From the NCBI RefSeq assembly GCF_024256385.1, contig NZ_JAMLFW010000001.1, forward strand, positions 4,526,001 to 4,590,000: a DNA stretch of 64,000 nt, written 5' to 3'. A model generated the notes under the pieces. That model did not search any database. It worked only from the letters and a program-made list of their open reading frames with translations, and was not told the origin of the DNA. Positions 1 through 9,841 of the stretch are shown here, one piece after another (positions within the stretch are counted from its first letter, which is position 1; each line of letters opens with the position of its first letter). The stretch is from Anatilimnocola floriformis. Lineage in GTDB: Bacteria; Planctomycetota; Planctomycetia; Pirellulales; Pirellulaceae. A program made the position numbers and the translations under genes.

Positions 1-784
1 GCGTTTTGTCGAAGCTGCGGGCCGCATCGCCGAGTCGACCGCGCGGCACATAGGAAAGAACCGGAATTCCGTCCCAGCTGTCTTCGAGCACTTCGAAGTC
101 GCCAGCGACGACCGACATCAAATACGGAACGTGCGAGCGAGCCTGCGTCCAATGCCAGGTCGTTTCGTTGCCGTTTTCCTTTTTGCTGGTCAGCACGCCG
201 TTCGAGAGAACGACATACTTGCTCGGCACGGTGGCCACGATTTCGCTGGTGATGCGATCGCCGGGAGCATCGACGCACGGCAGCCAGTAGCGAGCAAACT
301 CGGGCTCACTCTGCGTCCACACCATCCTCGGCTGCGACGGCTCGGCCGCATCGGGCACGACAAAGTGAAAACCGTTCTTCGGTTTGGAGATGGAGTAATC
401 GATTTCGATCGTCAGCGCGGCGCCAGCGGGTTTTTCACTCGGCAAGTCGATCGTCAGCTGCTTGTTGCGATGGTTGTACTTGAGTTCCTTCCGTTCGACG
501 GCAGCGCTTCCTTCCTTGGCTTCGATCAGCGTCACTCCTTTGATCTGCATATCGGCTGCATCAAGTTCGATCGACTTAGCCGCTTTGAAGAGCTCGAGCT
601 TGTGCGTCGCCTTCCCCTCGACCGACTGTTTCTCGAGATCCAACTTCAAATCGAGGCGAATGTGCTGCTGATCGATCTCGCGCGTGCGGAGCGATTTCGG
701 CGGCGCGGTGAACGGGCCGGGGCGCTGAGCAGCGGCATGGTGGAAAGTTACTAAGGCAAGCAGCACAGATAGGAAGTAACGCAT
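1..784 (-). CDS. M1-family aminopeptidase, N-terminal part (runs off the window)
   Basis: The reading frame opens with an ATG at 784 and is still open at base 1, so only the first 261 residues are present. A signal peptide (MRYFLSVLLALVTFHHAAAQ) indicates export. What follows matches the N-terminal beta-sandwich of M1 (gluzincin) aminopeptidases: an IDQQHIRLDLKLDLEKQSVEG start, and later QSEPEFARYWLPCVDAPGD, which corresponds to the family's 'E...R..FPC.D.P..R' substrate-anchor region. The HExxH zinc site would lie beyond the window edge, so activity cannot be judged. It is divergent from the dehydrogenase-like gene at 1120. The family assignment is fairly secure; the exact substrate is unknown. 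Confidence 0.82.
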   Translation of the reverse strand, partial: MRYFLSVLLALVTFHHAAAQRPGPFTAPPKSLRTREIDQQHIRLDLKLDLEKQSVEGKATHKLELFKAAKSIELDAADMQIKGVTLIEAKEGSAAVERKELKYNHRNKQLTIDLPSEKPAGAALTIEIDYSISKPKNGFHFVVPDAAEPSQPRMVWTQSEPEFARYWLPCVDAPGDRITSEIVATVPSKYVVLSNGVLTSKKENGNETTWHWTQARSHVPYLMSVVAGDFEVLEDSWDGIPVLSYVPRGRLGDAARSFDKT

Positions 785-1119
785 GATGTCGCTGGACGCT
801 CGCGGTGTTTCAGCTGAAGGAGCAGACTTACGAATGCTACAGCCTAAATACGGAGCAGGCGAAATGACAGCTCACGTTGAGGAAGCCCTGAAACATTCGA
901 AAAATTAAGCTTCGGAACGGGCTGGCTTGCATTACGAAAAGTAGTATCACGTGCGCCGGCAACTATACTGGATTCCCTACGCCACCCGGGGCCTTCCCTC
1001 CTGCGTGTGCGTTTATTACGACCTTGCGACGGGCAGGGATCTCCGTCGGGCCGCGATTCTCTCCATCGCGTTTTTTCGGCCCGTGAGTGCATACACATTG
1101 GTTCGCAGAGGAGCCGTGG
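785..1119. other. Divergent intergenic region
   Basis: This gap of 335 bases separates two divergently read genes and should hold promoters for both. I see no clear -35/-10 pair, hairpin or repeat. A GAGGAG ribosome-binding site lies near its right end and serves the ATG at 1120. Confidence 0.5.
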
Positions 1120-4100
1120 ATGATTCCGCGATCGGAACGTTTTCGCCCTGGTCACTTGACGCGCAGCCGGCGCTTGCGGCTGGAGCAGTTGGAGTCGCGC
1201 CATTTGCTCAGCACTCTGCCTGCGGGGTTTCAGGAGGATTTGGTGGCCGGCGGCTTGTACGAGCCGACGTCGATCACCGTCGCGCCCGATGGTCGCATCT
1301 TTGTGACCGAAAAGCCTTACGGCGTGCGGGTCATCGAGAATGGTCAGTTGCTGCCTACGCCGTTTGTTTCGCTTGATGTGGAGCGGGCGGGCGAACGTGG
1401 TGTGGAAGGCTTGGTTTTCGATCCGAACTTCGCGCAGAACCGCTATCTCTATGTTTACTACACGCACGAAACGGCAACTGGTTCGTTCGACCGGCTCAGT
1501 CGCTTTACGGCCAGCGCGAGCAATCCCAATGTCGCCGAGGCGAACAGCGAATTCGTATTGATCGATGGCATTCCGACCAGCGAACCGGGCTTTCATAACG
1601 GCGGCGTGTTGCAGTTCGGCGCCGATGGCATGCTGTATCTCGGTGTCGGCGACACCGGTAACACGGCGCTCGCGCAAGACCTCAGCAAGTTGCAAGGCAA
1701 AATCTTGCGATTGAACGTTGGGAATGGAGCGAACATCATTCCCAGCGACAATCCGTTCGTGAACACGTCTGGCGCGCGGGGCGAGATCTGGGCTTACGGT
1801 TTTCGCAATCCCTTCACCGGCGACATGGTTCCTGGCACCAATCGGCTAATCATCGGCGACGTCGGCAGCGACGATTGGGAAGAGATCAACGAAGTTGCCA
1901 AGGGGAAGAACTACGGCTGGCCGCTCGCGGAGGGTGTGGTTTCGGATCCACAATTCACCAACCCACTCTATGCCTATCCGCACGCTGGTGATGGGGCAGC
2001 CATCGTCGGCGGCGAGGTTTACAGCGGGACGAATTTTCCCGCCGCCTATCAGGGGAAGTATTTCTTCGCCGACTATGTGCGGAGCTTTATCAAGACGCTC
2101 GATCTGACGACGAAGACCGTCGAGACGTTCAGTCCGGATGCGTTCATTCCCGTCGACCTGGCCACTGCGCCCGATGGCACACTCTACTGGGCCTCGCTCG
2201 GCTACGGCTCGGATACCAATGGCGCTGTCTATCGCATTCGCTACGTCGGCGGCAATCGCGCACCGATTGCCGTGGCCGGCGCTAATGTGACCAACGGTAT
2301 TGGTCCACTCGCAGTGCAGTTTTCCGCGGCAGGGAGCAGCGATCCGGATAATGACACTATAGTTTCCTACCAATGGGATTTCGGCGACGGCACGACGGGC
2401 AGCGGACTGACGCCAACGCATGTTTACACTTCGACGGGGCAATATTCGGCAGTGCTCACCGTCAGCGATGGCCATCTCAGTGGTAGTTCGCAACCGCTGG
2501 TGATCACCGTGGGCAACACCGCGCCGACGCCGGTCATCAACTTGCCGGTCATTAACTCGACCTATCGCGCCGGCGACACGATCAGCTTCAGCGGCAGCGC
2601 GACCGATCCGCAGCAAGGAACGTTGCCAGCCAGTTCGCTCGACTGGGCCGTCGAGTTTCATCACAACACGCACTTCCATCCAGGAATCGTTGCGCAAGGA
2701 ACCGCCAGCGGCAGTTTTGTCGTGGCGCTCACTGGTGAAGTCGATCCCGACCAGTGGTACCGCATCAAACTGACGGCTACGGATGCGGGCGGGCTGAAGT
2801 CGACTACGTTTCGCGATGTGTATCCGGTGACGTCGACTTTCAAGCTCGAGAGCAGCATTGCGGGAGCATCGCTGCTGCTCGACGGTCAGCCGACGGCGGC
2901 TGGTACGACGATCACGGGCGTGGTGAATATGTCGCGCACGCTAAGCGCGCCGCCGACCCAATTGATCGGCGGCAAGATGTACAAGTTCACCGGTTGGAGT
3001 GACGGCGGTGCTGTAGAGCACACGATCTCGACGCCTGCGACAGCGACCACCTATCGCGCCAACTATCAATTGATGCCACTAGCCGCGACGTATGCAGCAA
3101 CCGCCCCTGCAGCGGTTCTCAAGGGTCAAACGGTCACGTTCGCGCTGACAGTCACCAACGTCGGCACCGAAACGTGGAGCTATCTCGGCACGAATCGGGT
3201 TCGCCTCGGCGTTTATTTTGATGGCACGAGCGATGCGGTCGGCGCGTGGGCCAAGGATCCTCTGCGTTTCACTCTTCCCAAGAACGTCGCGCCGGGACAG
3301 TCGGTGACGATCAATGTTTCGATTCCAACGCCGGCGACAACTGGAAACGTGGTGCTCCGCGCTCGCCTGGTGAAAGAAGGAACGACACCAACCTGGTTTG
3401 AACCGTTGTTGAAAACGAACGTGGCCGTGCAGTCGCTCGGCGCATCGTATGCGGGCAATCCGCCCACCGATTGGAATACGAATCAAAAGCAAGAATTCCA
3501 GGTCACTCTCACGAACACCGGCACGGCAACCTGGAGCAACACGGGCAACGACCGAGTGCGGTTGGCAGCCTACTTCGGCGCTGCCGACACTCCTGCCGCT
3601 GGCGCGACCGTGACGCGCATCGAGTTGCCGCGCGCGGTCGCTCCTGGCGAATCGGTGACGGTCACCGTCACGCTCGCCGGGCCAACGACGGCGGGGAGCA
3701 CGACGCTGCGTACCCGTCTGGAAAAACTGGGGGTGGGAGCAGGTTGGTTCGACACCATGCTCCGCACTGCCATCACTGCGCAAACGTTTTCTCCTTTCTT
3801 CAGCGGCTCGCCACCGACCACGTGGCAGGCTGGAGAACGAAAGACGTACACGATCACCGTCTACAACTTGGGTTCGACGACTTGGAACGCAACGGGCACT
3901 AACCCGGTGCGGCTCGGCGTTTATTTTGGTATCGCTAGCGATACGGCACCGCTCACGAGCGAGCCCGTCCGTTTTGTGTTGCCCAAAAATGTCGCTCCGG
4001 GGCAATCGGTGACGATGACCGTGACCATGGAAGCACCGAACGTGGCCGGTTCGCTCGTCCTCCGCCATCGAATGGTGCGTGAGAACGTCGGCTGGAGCGA

Positions 4101-4521
4101 CCAGATGCTCAAGACGACCGTCAATATTCAAAAGACACTAGCCGCGACTTACACCGGCACGATTCCGACAACCTGGGGGGCCGGCGAAACCAAGACGATC
4201 ACGCTGACCGTCAAAAACACTGGCACGCAGGCCTGGAATGTCACCGGCGCGAATCAGGTTCGGCTCGGCTTTTACTGGGGTGGTGACAACGATGACGTTG
4301 GTGCCGGACTCGGTGAACCTGAACGCGTTTATCTCTCGTCGGGCAAGCTCACCACAGGCGCTGCCGTGACGACATCGGTCGCGCCGGGCCAATCGGTGGT
4401 CCTGACCTTCACCGTCAAGGCGCCGCTGACACCCGGCCTGTATATGCTGCGGAGTCGCATGGTGAAGGAAAACGTTGCCTGGTTTGATGATCTGCTGCGG
4501 ACAGGGGTCACGGTTTCCTAG
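1120..4521 (+). CDS. Exported glucose/sorbosone-dehydrogenase-like protein with PKD domain and four repeated C-terminal domains
   Basis: The start at 1120 is preferred over an upstream in-frame GTG because AGAGGAG precedes it. The protein has 1133 residues. It begins with a basic stretch and RLRLEQLESRHLLS, the kind of N-terminal export motif common on large planctomycete surface proteins. Residues about 30-380 form a six-bladed PQQ-type sugar dehydrogenase (GSDH) propeller (PTSITVAPDGRIFVTEK, GEIWAYGFRNPF, GKNYGWPLAEG). Residues about 382-464 are a PKD domain (WDFGDGTTGSG). A further beta domain and an InlB-like 'GWSDGG' repeat follow, up to about 650. The tail is four tandem domains of about 115 residues, three of which carry PKNVAPGQSVT or a close variant. 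The propeller probably oxidises or binds a sugar at the cell surface, and the tail probably mediates attachment; both are inferred. Confidence 0.85.
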   Translation: MIPRSERFRPGHLTRSRRLRLEQLESRHLLSTLPAGFQEDLVAGGLYEPTSITVAPDGRIFVTEKPYGVRVIENGQLLPTPFVSLDVERAGERGVEGLVFDPNFAQNRYLYVYYTHETATGSFDRLSRFTASASNPNVAEANSEFVLIDGIPTSEPGFHNGGVLQFGADGMLYLGVGDTGNTALAQDLSKLQGKILRLNVGNGANIIPSDNPFVNTSGARGEIWAYGFRNPFTGDMVPGTNRLIIGDVGSDDWEEINEVAKGKNYGWPLAEGVVSDPQFTNPLYAYPHAGDGAAIVGGEVYSGTNFPAAYQGKYFFADYVRSFIKTLDLTTKTVETFSPDAFIPVDLATAPDGTLYWASLGYGSDTNGAVYRIRYVGGNRAPIAVAGANVTNGIGPLAVQFSAAGSSDPDNDTIVSYQWDFGDGTTGSGLTPTHVYTSTGQYSAVLTVSDGHLSGSSQPLVITVGNTAPTPVINLPVINSTYRAGDTISFSGSATDPQQGTLPASSLDWAVEFHHNTHFHPGIVAQGTASGSFVVALTGEVDPDQWYRIKLTATDAGGLKSTTFRDVYPVTSTFKLESSIAGASLLLDGQPTAAGTTITGVVNMSRTLSAPPTQLIGGKMYKFTGWSDGGAVEHTISTPATATTYRANYQLMPLAATYAATAPAAVLKGQTVTFALTVTNVGTETWSYLGTNRVRLGVYFDGTSDAVGAWAKDPLRFTLPKNVAPGQSVTINVSIPTPATTGNVVLRARLVKEGTTPTWFEPLLKTNVAVQSLGASYAGNPPTDWNTNQKQEFQVTLTNTGTATWSNTGNDRVRLAAYFGAADTPAAGATVTRIELPRAVAPGESVTVTVTLAGPTTAGSTTLRTRLEKLGVGAGWFDTMLRTAITAQTFSPFFSGSPPTTWQAGERKTYTITVYNLGSTTWNATGTNPVRLGVYFGIASDTAPLTSEPVRFVLPKNVAPGQSVTMTVTMEAPNVAGSLVLRHRMVRENVGWSDQMLKTTVNIQKTLAATYTGTIPTTWGAGETKTITLTVKNTGTQAWNVTGANQVRLGFYWGGDNDDVGAGLGEPERVYLSSGKLTTGAAVTTSVAPGQSVVLTFTVKAPLTPGLYMLRSRMVKENVAWFDDLLRTGVTVS

Positions 4522-4599
4522 AGGATGCCTGATCTCGGCCCAGGTAGCGGTTCACGCTGAATTTTGGCGGCTATAGTCGAATCGTGGTAACATTCTGGC

Positions 4600-4827
4600 A
4601 TGTTGCTGGAGCATTTAATTCGACAGTCCGTATCTGGCAGTGGCAGCCAACGGCTTTTGGAATTTGTTTCCGATCCACATCGTGCTTGCCTTGGCAGTCT
4701 CGACCCACTGCCTGATGCTCTGCCGTACTACGGCCAGGAGTACGATGATTTGATGACATTCTATCCGAGTGAATTCACTCGCCGGAGCTATCCTCACATT
4801 TGGAGGCTTTGGCGAGCCCACGGATAG
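4600..4827 (+). CDS. Possible small hypothetical protein
   Basis: An ATG at 4600 opens a 75-residue frame inside an otherwise empty 528-base gap (4522-5049). No convincing ribosome-binding site precedes it and I recognise no family. The product is mixed polar/aromatic, with YYGQEYDDLMTFYPSEF in the middle and a WRLWRAHG end, and has no signal peptide or membrane helix. A minus-strand frame overlaps it and looks no better. It may be a real small protein, a gene remnant or chance. The rest of the gap (4828-5049) holds no gene I can see. Confidence 0.3.
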   Translation: MLLEHLIRQSVSGSGSQRLLEFVSDPHRACLGSLDPLPDALPYYGQEYDDLMTFYPSEFTRRSYPHIWRLWRAHG

Positions 4828-5049
4828 CAGTGCATAAGACAACGAACACAATCCAAAGATTGTCGCCAGCTCTACTGCAACCGGCAGGCACCATATTTGA
4901 CGCCCACCCCGTCTCTAGCTATCGTGGGCCGTTTCCTCCCCGCTAAAATGCAACCGCTGGCGGGGATCCCGCCTGTTGTCGATTCACACCTTTCCACCGG
5001 CAGTCCGTTCGTGGCGCTGCTCGGTATCCGACGTTCGAGGAGTTGAGTG

Positions 5050-8000
5050 ATGTCGCTTGTGAAGTACTCCCTTTCCCTCTGCCTGCTGGCCCTGCTGCCA
5101 GTCTTGGCGCTGGCTGCCGAAGACGCCAAGCCGAAGAAAATCATCTTCCTCGCCGGTGGGCAGAGCCACGGCTATGGCTCGCACGATCACCTCGCCGGCT
5201 GCAAGTTGCTGGCGGCGTTGCTCGAAAAGAGCATGGGCTACAAGACCGAGGTTCACTACAAGACTTGGCCGAAAGAACTGAGTGCTTACGACGGCGCCGA
5301 TTGCGTGGTGATGTATAGCGACGGCGGCGGCGGACATCCGGTGAACGGTATTCTCGAGACGATGAACGAAGTCGCCAAGCGCGGCACGGGCATCGTTTGC
5401 ATTCACTACGCGGTGGAAATTCCCGCCGGCAAAGGTGGCGACGCGTTTCTGAATTGGACCGGCGGTTATTTCGAAGCCAATTGGTCGGTCAATCCACACT
5501 GGGTCGCCAAATTCGAAAAGCTCCCCGATCATCCGATCAGCCGCGGAGTCGAGCCGTTTGCCGCCGATGACGAATGGTACTACCACATGCGGTTTCGGCC
5601 CGACATGAAAAATGTCACGCCGATTCTTAGCGCTCTGCCGCCGAAGGAAACGCTCACCCGCGCCGACGGCCCGCACAGCGGCAACCCCGACGTCCGTCGC
5701 GACGTGCTCGAGAAGAAAGAAATTCAACACATGGCCTGGGCCGGCGAACGCGACAACGGCGGCCGCGGCTTTGGTTTCACCGGTGGCCACAACCACTGGA
5801 ACTGGGGTGACGAAAACTTCCGCAAGGTCGTGCTCAATGCCATCGTCTGGTGCGCTCACGGCGAAGTGCCGAAGGGTGGCGTTGGTTCGGAAGACGTTAC
5901 TTTCGAACGCTTGACCGAAAACCAAGACGAAGCCCGTCCTGCCAATCTCGACAGCAAGGGAATCATTCAGAAGTTCCACCTGAAGTCGACCGGCAAGGAA
6001 CTGCCGCCGGCCACGCCCGATCTGCCGAAGAGCAGCGCTGCGCCAGCCGCCGCGCCAAAGAGCAACGTGAAGCCGATCTTTGAAAGCAAGGTCGTCGATG
6101 CCGGGACCAAGGGTCACGCCGTCGAGATCGATCTCGAACTGAAGGGCGCGAAGAAGCTGTTCCTCGTTGCTACCGATGCCGGCGACGGTTTTGGTTGCGA
6201 CTGGGTCGATTGGGCCGAACCTCGGCTCGTGGGTGACAACAAAGAACTGAAGCTGACCGAACTCAAGCCGACCATGGCTGCCAGCGGTTTCGGCACCGTG
6301 CAGATGAACAAGAACTGCAACGGCGAAGCGCAAAAGATCAACGGTCAGAGCGTGGAATACGGCATCGGCTGCCATGCCGTTTCGGTGATCGCGTTCGACC
6401 TACCGGAAGGTTACAGCCGTTTCAAGGTTCGCGCCGGTCTCGATGACGGCGGGACCAAGCAAGGCTGCGGCTCGACGGTTCAGTTCTTCGTTTACGATCA
6501 GAATCCGGGCACCGTTGCTTCGACGCAAGGCGCTGTTGCCGGTCGCAACGATGCCTCGCGCGAACCAGCCGAAGCGGCCAGCGGCCTCGATGTGGCCGAA
6601 GGGCTCGAAGCCAAGCTCTTCAGCAGCGAGCCGCAGATCTCGAACATCACGAACATCGACATCGATCACCTCGGCCGCGTCTGGGCTGCCGAAGTGAAGA
6701 ACTATCGCAAGTGGAACAACAGCCGGCCCGAAGGTGACCGCATCCTCGTGCTGGAAGACACCGATGGCGACGGCGTGGCCGACAAGCAAACGGTCTTCTA
6801 TCAAGGCCGCGACATCGACTCGGTGCATGGCATTTGCGTGCTGCCGACGCTCGATGGCAAGACCCGCGTGATCGTGTCGGCTGGCGACAAGGTCCAAAGC
6901 TTCTTCGATGACGACGGCGACCTGAAGAGCGACCGCAAGGAAGTGATGTTCACCGGGATTTCCGGCGTGCAGCATGACCACGGCATTCACGCCTTCATTC
7001 CTGGTCCCGATGGCAAGTTGTATTTCAACTTCGGCAACGAAGGCCGTCAGTTGAAGGACAAGGATGGCAAGCCGGTGGTCGATGCCGCTGGCAACCAGAT
7101 CAACAACAGCCGCAAGCCTTATCAAGAAGGCATGGTCTTCCGCTGCGATCTCGATGGCAGCAACATCGAAACGCTCGGCTGGAACTTTCGCAACAACTGG
7201 GAAGTGACGATCGATTCGTTCGGCACGCTCTGGCAGAGCGACAACGACGACGACGGCAATAAGGGCGTGCGGATCAACTTCGTCATGGAGTTCGGTAACT
7301 ACGGTTACAAGGACGAAATGAGCGGCGCTGGCTGGCAAAGCAAGCGCGAGAACATGGAAACCGAAATTCCTCGCCGCCACTGGCACCTCAACGATCCCGG
7401 CGTCGTGCCGAACCTGATCCTCACGGGCCAGGGTTCGCCGACCGGCATCTGCGTGTATGAAGGCACGCTCCTGCCGAAGATTTTCCAGAACCAGGTCATT
7501 CACTGCGACGCCGGCCCGAACGTGGTTCGCGCTTACGTGGCGAAGAAGGACGGCGCTGGTTACTCGGCTGAAATCGTCAACGTGCTGCACGGCAAGCGGG
7601 ACAACTGGTTCCGCCCCAGCGATGTGTGTACCGCTCCCGACGGCTCATTGTTCGTCGCCGATTGGTACGATCCGGGCGTGGGTGGCCACAACCAACAGGA
7701 TGTCGACCGCGGCCGCATCTTCCGCGTGGCTCCGCCGGGCGTGAAGTACAAGACGCCGAAGTACGACTTCACCACCCCAGCGGGTCAACTCGAAGCCCTC
7801 GCCAGCCCCACGCTGTGTGTGCGCTTCATGGCGTTCCAAGCCATTCAAAAGAGTGGCGAAGCGGCGGCACCTGGATTGATCAAGTTGGCGCGAGACAGCC
7901 AGGATAATCCTCGTCTCGCGGCTCGAGCACTCTGGGCGCTGGGCAAGTTGCCGAACCAGGGTCGAGTTGCGGTGAAGCAAGCTCTTGCCAGCGGAAATCC

Positions 8001-8457
8001 TGATCTGCAGATCGTCAGCATTCGTCTGTCGCGTGAACTGGGCGTCGATGTCGTCAGCTTGCACCCTCTGGCCAAGGATTCGTCCCCCGAAGTTCGTCGC
8101 GAACTCGCGCTCGGCTTGCGTCACAGCAAGTCGCCCGATGCTGCCAAGATGTGGGCCGAACTGGCCTCGCAATACGACGGCAAGGACCGCTGGTATCTCG
8201 AAGCCCTCGGCATCGGCGCTGGCTTGAACTGGGATGCTTGCCTCACCGCTTACCTCGCCAAAACTGGCGACAAGTGGGACACCGCCGCCGGCCGCGATAT
8301 CATCTGGCGCAGCCGGGCAAAGCAAACGCCGACGCTCCTCGCCAAGATCATCAAAGCCGACGCCACCAAGGAAGAAGAACAGCCCCGCTACCTGCGAGCG
8401 CTCGACTTCCTCAGCGGTCCTGAAAAGGAAGCGGCCCTGAAGGCGATCCTTGAGTAA
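5050..8457 (+). CDS. Secreted ThuA-NPCBM-PVC-type dehydrogenase-HEAT protein
   Basis: The ATG at 5050, behind a GAGGAG, gives 1135 residues; an in-frame GTG three bases earlier is less likely. A signal peptide (VKYSLSLCLLALLPVLALAA) is followed by a ThuA-like domain (about 22-270; AGGQSHGYGSHDH, GGHNHWNWGD). Next is an NPCBM-type sugar-binding domain (about 335-490; DAGDGFGCDWVDWAEPRL, GIGCHAVSVIAFDLP), then the PVC-type membrane-bound dehydrogenase propeller (about 515-895; HLGRVWAAEVKNY, EDTDGDGVADKQTVF) and a HEAT-like C-terminus. The usual c-type haem domain of this family is missing and is encoded separately by the next gene. The likely role is periplasmic oxidation or turnover of a carbohydrate; the substrate is not known. 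Confidence 0.88.
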   Translation: MSLVKYSLSLCLLALLPVLALAAEDAKPKKIIFLAGGQSHGYGSHDHLAGCKLLAALLEKSMGYKTEVHYKTWPKELSAYDGADCVVMYSDGGGGHPVNGILETMNEVAKRGTGIVCIHYAVEIPAGKGGDAFLNWTGGYFEANWSVNPHWVAKFEKLPDHPISRGVEPFAADDEWYYHMRFRPDMKNVTPILSALPPKETLTRADGPHSGNPDVRRDVLEKKEIQHMAWAGERDNGGRGFGFTGGHNHWNWGDENFRKVVLNAIVWCAHGEVPKGGVGSEDVTFERLTENQDEARPANLDSKGIIQKFHLKSTGKELPPATPDLPKSSAAPAAAPKSNVKPIFESKVVDAGTKGHAVEIDLELKGAKKLFLVATDAGDGFGCDWVDWAEPRLVGDNKELKLTELKPTMAASGFGTVQMNKNCNGEAQKINGQSVEYGIGCHAVSVIAFDLPEGYSRFKVRAGLDDGGTKQGCGSTVQFFVYDQNPGTVASTQGAVAGRNDASREPAEAASGLDVAEGLEAKLFSSEPQISNITNIDIDHLGRVWAAEVKNYRKWNNSRPEGDRILVLEDTDGDGVADKQTVFYQGRDIDSVHGICVLPTLDGKTRVIVSAGDKVQSFFDDDGDLKSDRKEVMFTGISGVQHDHGIHAFIPGPDGKLYFNFGNEGRQLKDKDGKPVVDAAGNQINNSRKPYQEGMVFRCDLDGSNIETLGWNFRNNWEVTIDSFGTLWQSDNDDDGNKGVRINFVMEFGNYGYKDEMSGAGWQSKRENMETEIPRRHWHLNDPGVVPNLILTGQGSPTGICVYEGTLLPKIFQNQVIHCDAGPNVVRAYVAKKDGAGYSAEIVNVLHGKRDNWFRPSDVCTAPDGSLFVADWYDPGVGGHNQQDVDRGRIFRVAPPGVKYKTPKYDFTTPAGQLEALASPTLCVRFMAFQAIQKSGEAAAPGLIKLARDSQDNPRLAARALWALGKLPNQGRVAVKQALASGNPDLQIVSIRLSRELGVDVVSLHPLAKDSSPEVRRELALGLRHSKSPDAAKMWAELASQYDGKDRWYLEALGIGAGLNWDACLTAYLAKTGDKWDTAAGRDIIWRSRAKQTPTLLAKIIKADATKEEEQPRYLRALDFLSGPEKEAALKAILE

Positions 8458-8503
8458 TAAGTGGTTTAAGGCAGCAGTCTTGAAAACTGCCGTATTCCTC
8501 ACT

Positions 8504-8531
8504 CCCTCTCCTCGGTACTCCGGGGAGAGGG
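8504..8531. repeat. CCCTCTCC/GGAGAGGG hairpin, REP-like element
   Basis: CCCTCTCC (8504-8511) pairs perfectly with GGAGAGGG (8524-8531) across a short loop and is followed by GTGGGGTGA. It lies between the dehydrogenase and its haem partner. Elements of this general look are scattered between genes in many GC-rich bacteria. It lacks a T-run, so it is more likely a repeat or mRNA-processing hairpin than a classic terminator. Confidence 0.5.
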
Positions 8532-8592
8532 GTGGGGTGACGGGCCGACCCGCAATCTACCTTCCCATCGCATTGACTGTCCGAGATTGAGA

Positions 8593-9705
8593 ATGCTCCG
8601 CTACTCCCTCTGTTTCGCGCTTCTTCTCTTCGCCTCGCAAGCATTCTCCCAAGAAGTCGACGAAGCCACGCGCGCCAAAGACGCCCGCCGCGTCAAAGCT
8701 CTCCTCCGTCTCGAAAACGTCGATCTCGACACCCTCCCCGAAGCCAAGGCTTCGCTCGTCCGGCACTTGGAGACGATTCAAGGAACCGACGAATATCTCG
8801 AACTCATTCGCCGCTTCAAACTGAAAGCCGCGGTGCCGCAACTCGTCAAACTCGCCATCGACAAAGGCGAAGAAACCCTCGGCGTCGAAGCGGCCAAGAC
8901 GCTGCTCGATTTCGCTGCGTCCGACGCCATCGATAACGAACTCGCCGGCAAGGATTCTGCTCGCGCTGCCAAGCTCATCGCCGCCATCGGCCTCGCCGCC
9001 GATCCGCGGGCCAACGATCTGCTCGAAGCCACCGTTCAAAACGAAGAACGGGCCATGCCCATCCGCAGCGCGGCGGCTGCCGCGATTGGCTTGAATAAAC
9101 CGGGCAAAGAAAAGCTCTTGAAGATCGTCGAAGCCGGCAAGCTGCCGAAGGAACTCAATTTCGTCGCTGCCAATCTCCTGCTGAACGATCCAGCCCTCAA
9201 GGATCGCGCGAGCAAATTCCTCACGCTCCCCGCCACGGCCGACAGCAAGCCGTTGCCGCCAGTCGCCGAACTGGTGAAGCGCACCGGCGACGTCGCCGCC
9301 GGCAAGCAGTTGTTCAACACGACGGGCACGTGCGTGAAGTGCCACAAGGTCCGCGGCGAAGGCAAGGAAGTCGGCCCCGACCTCTCCGAAATCGGCAGCA
9401 AACTCTCGAAGGATGCGTTCTACGTTTCCATCCTCGACCCGAGCGCCGGCATCAGCCACAACTACGAAACTTACACCTTCCTCCTCGCCGACGGCACGGT
9501 GCTGAACGGCATCATGGTCAGCCAGACCGACGCCGAGTTTCAGGTGAAAACAGCCGAAGCCATCGTCCGCAAAATCCCGCGCGACGAAGTCGAAGAATTC
9601 AAAAAGTCGCATATCAGCCTGATGCCGGCCGATCTGCAAAAACTCCTCACGGCTCAGAACCTAGTCGACGTGGTGGAGTATCTGACGACGCTGAAGAAGC
9701 AGTAA
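8593..9705 (+). CDS. HEAT-repeat protein with C-terminal c-type haem domain
   Basis: The ATG at 8593 is chosen over an in-frame TTG six bases earlier. The protein has 370 residues with a signal peptide (MLRYSLCFALLLFASQAFSQ). Alpha-helical HEAT-like repeats run to about residue 215. Then comes the planctomycete/verrucomicrobial haem-binding domain with GTCVKCHKVRGEGKEVGPDL, the haem-attaching Cys-x-x-Cys-His starting at residue 247, and a typical SISHNYETYTF...SLMPADLQKLL end. In the fused homologue at 23788 the same modules close one polypeptide. Here they sit 135 bases downstream of the dehydrogenase, so this protein is probably the electron-accepting partner of that enzyme. Confidence 0.88.
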   Translation: MLRYSLCFALLLFASQAFSQEVDEATRAKDARRVKALLRLENVDLDTLPEAKASLVRHLETIQGTDEYLELIRRFKLKAAVPQLVKLAIDKGEETLGVEAAKTLLDFAASDAIDNELAGKDSARAAKLIAAIGLAADPRANDLLEATVQNEERAMPIRSAAAAAIGLNKPGKEKLLKIVEAGKLPKELNFVAANLLLNDPALKDRASKFLTLPATADSKPLPPVAELVKRTGDVAAGKQLFNTTGTCVKCHKVRGEGKEVGPDLSEIGSKLSKDAFYVSILDPSAGISHNYETYTFLLADGTVLNGIMVSQTDAEFQVKTAEAIVRKIPRDEVEEFKKSHISLMPADLQKLLTAQNLVDVVEYLTTLKKQ

Positions 9706-9841
9706 GATCACGGGAATCGTTCTGCGCAATCTGGCACAACACCAACGGCTGCGCGCGCGAACCCCCTGGCTTGCGCCGCGGGTTGTGACAGCAAGCCTGA
9801 CGTCCTGACTATTTTTGAGCCTTCGAGCCAAGAGGCAATGC

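Noticed and set aside
4984-9639. Long minus-strand frames (4984-6375, 6400-7590, 8557-9639)
   Set aside because: They are exact antisense of the ThuA/dehydrogenase and haem-protein genes, with no recognisable domains or start signals.
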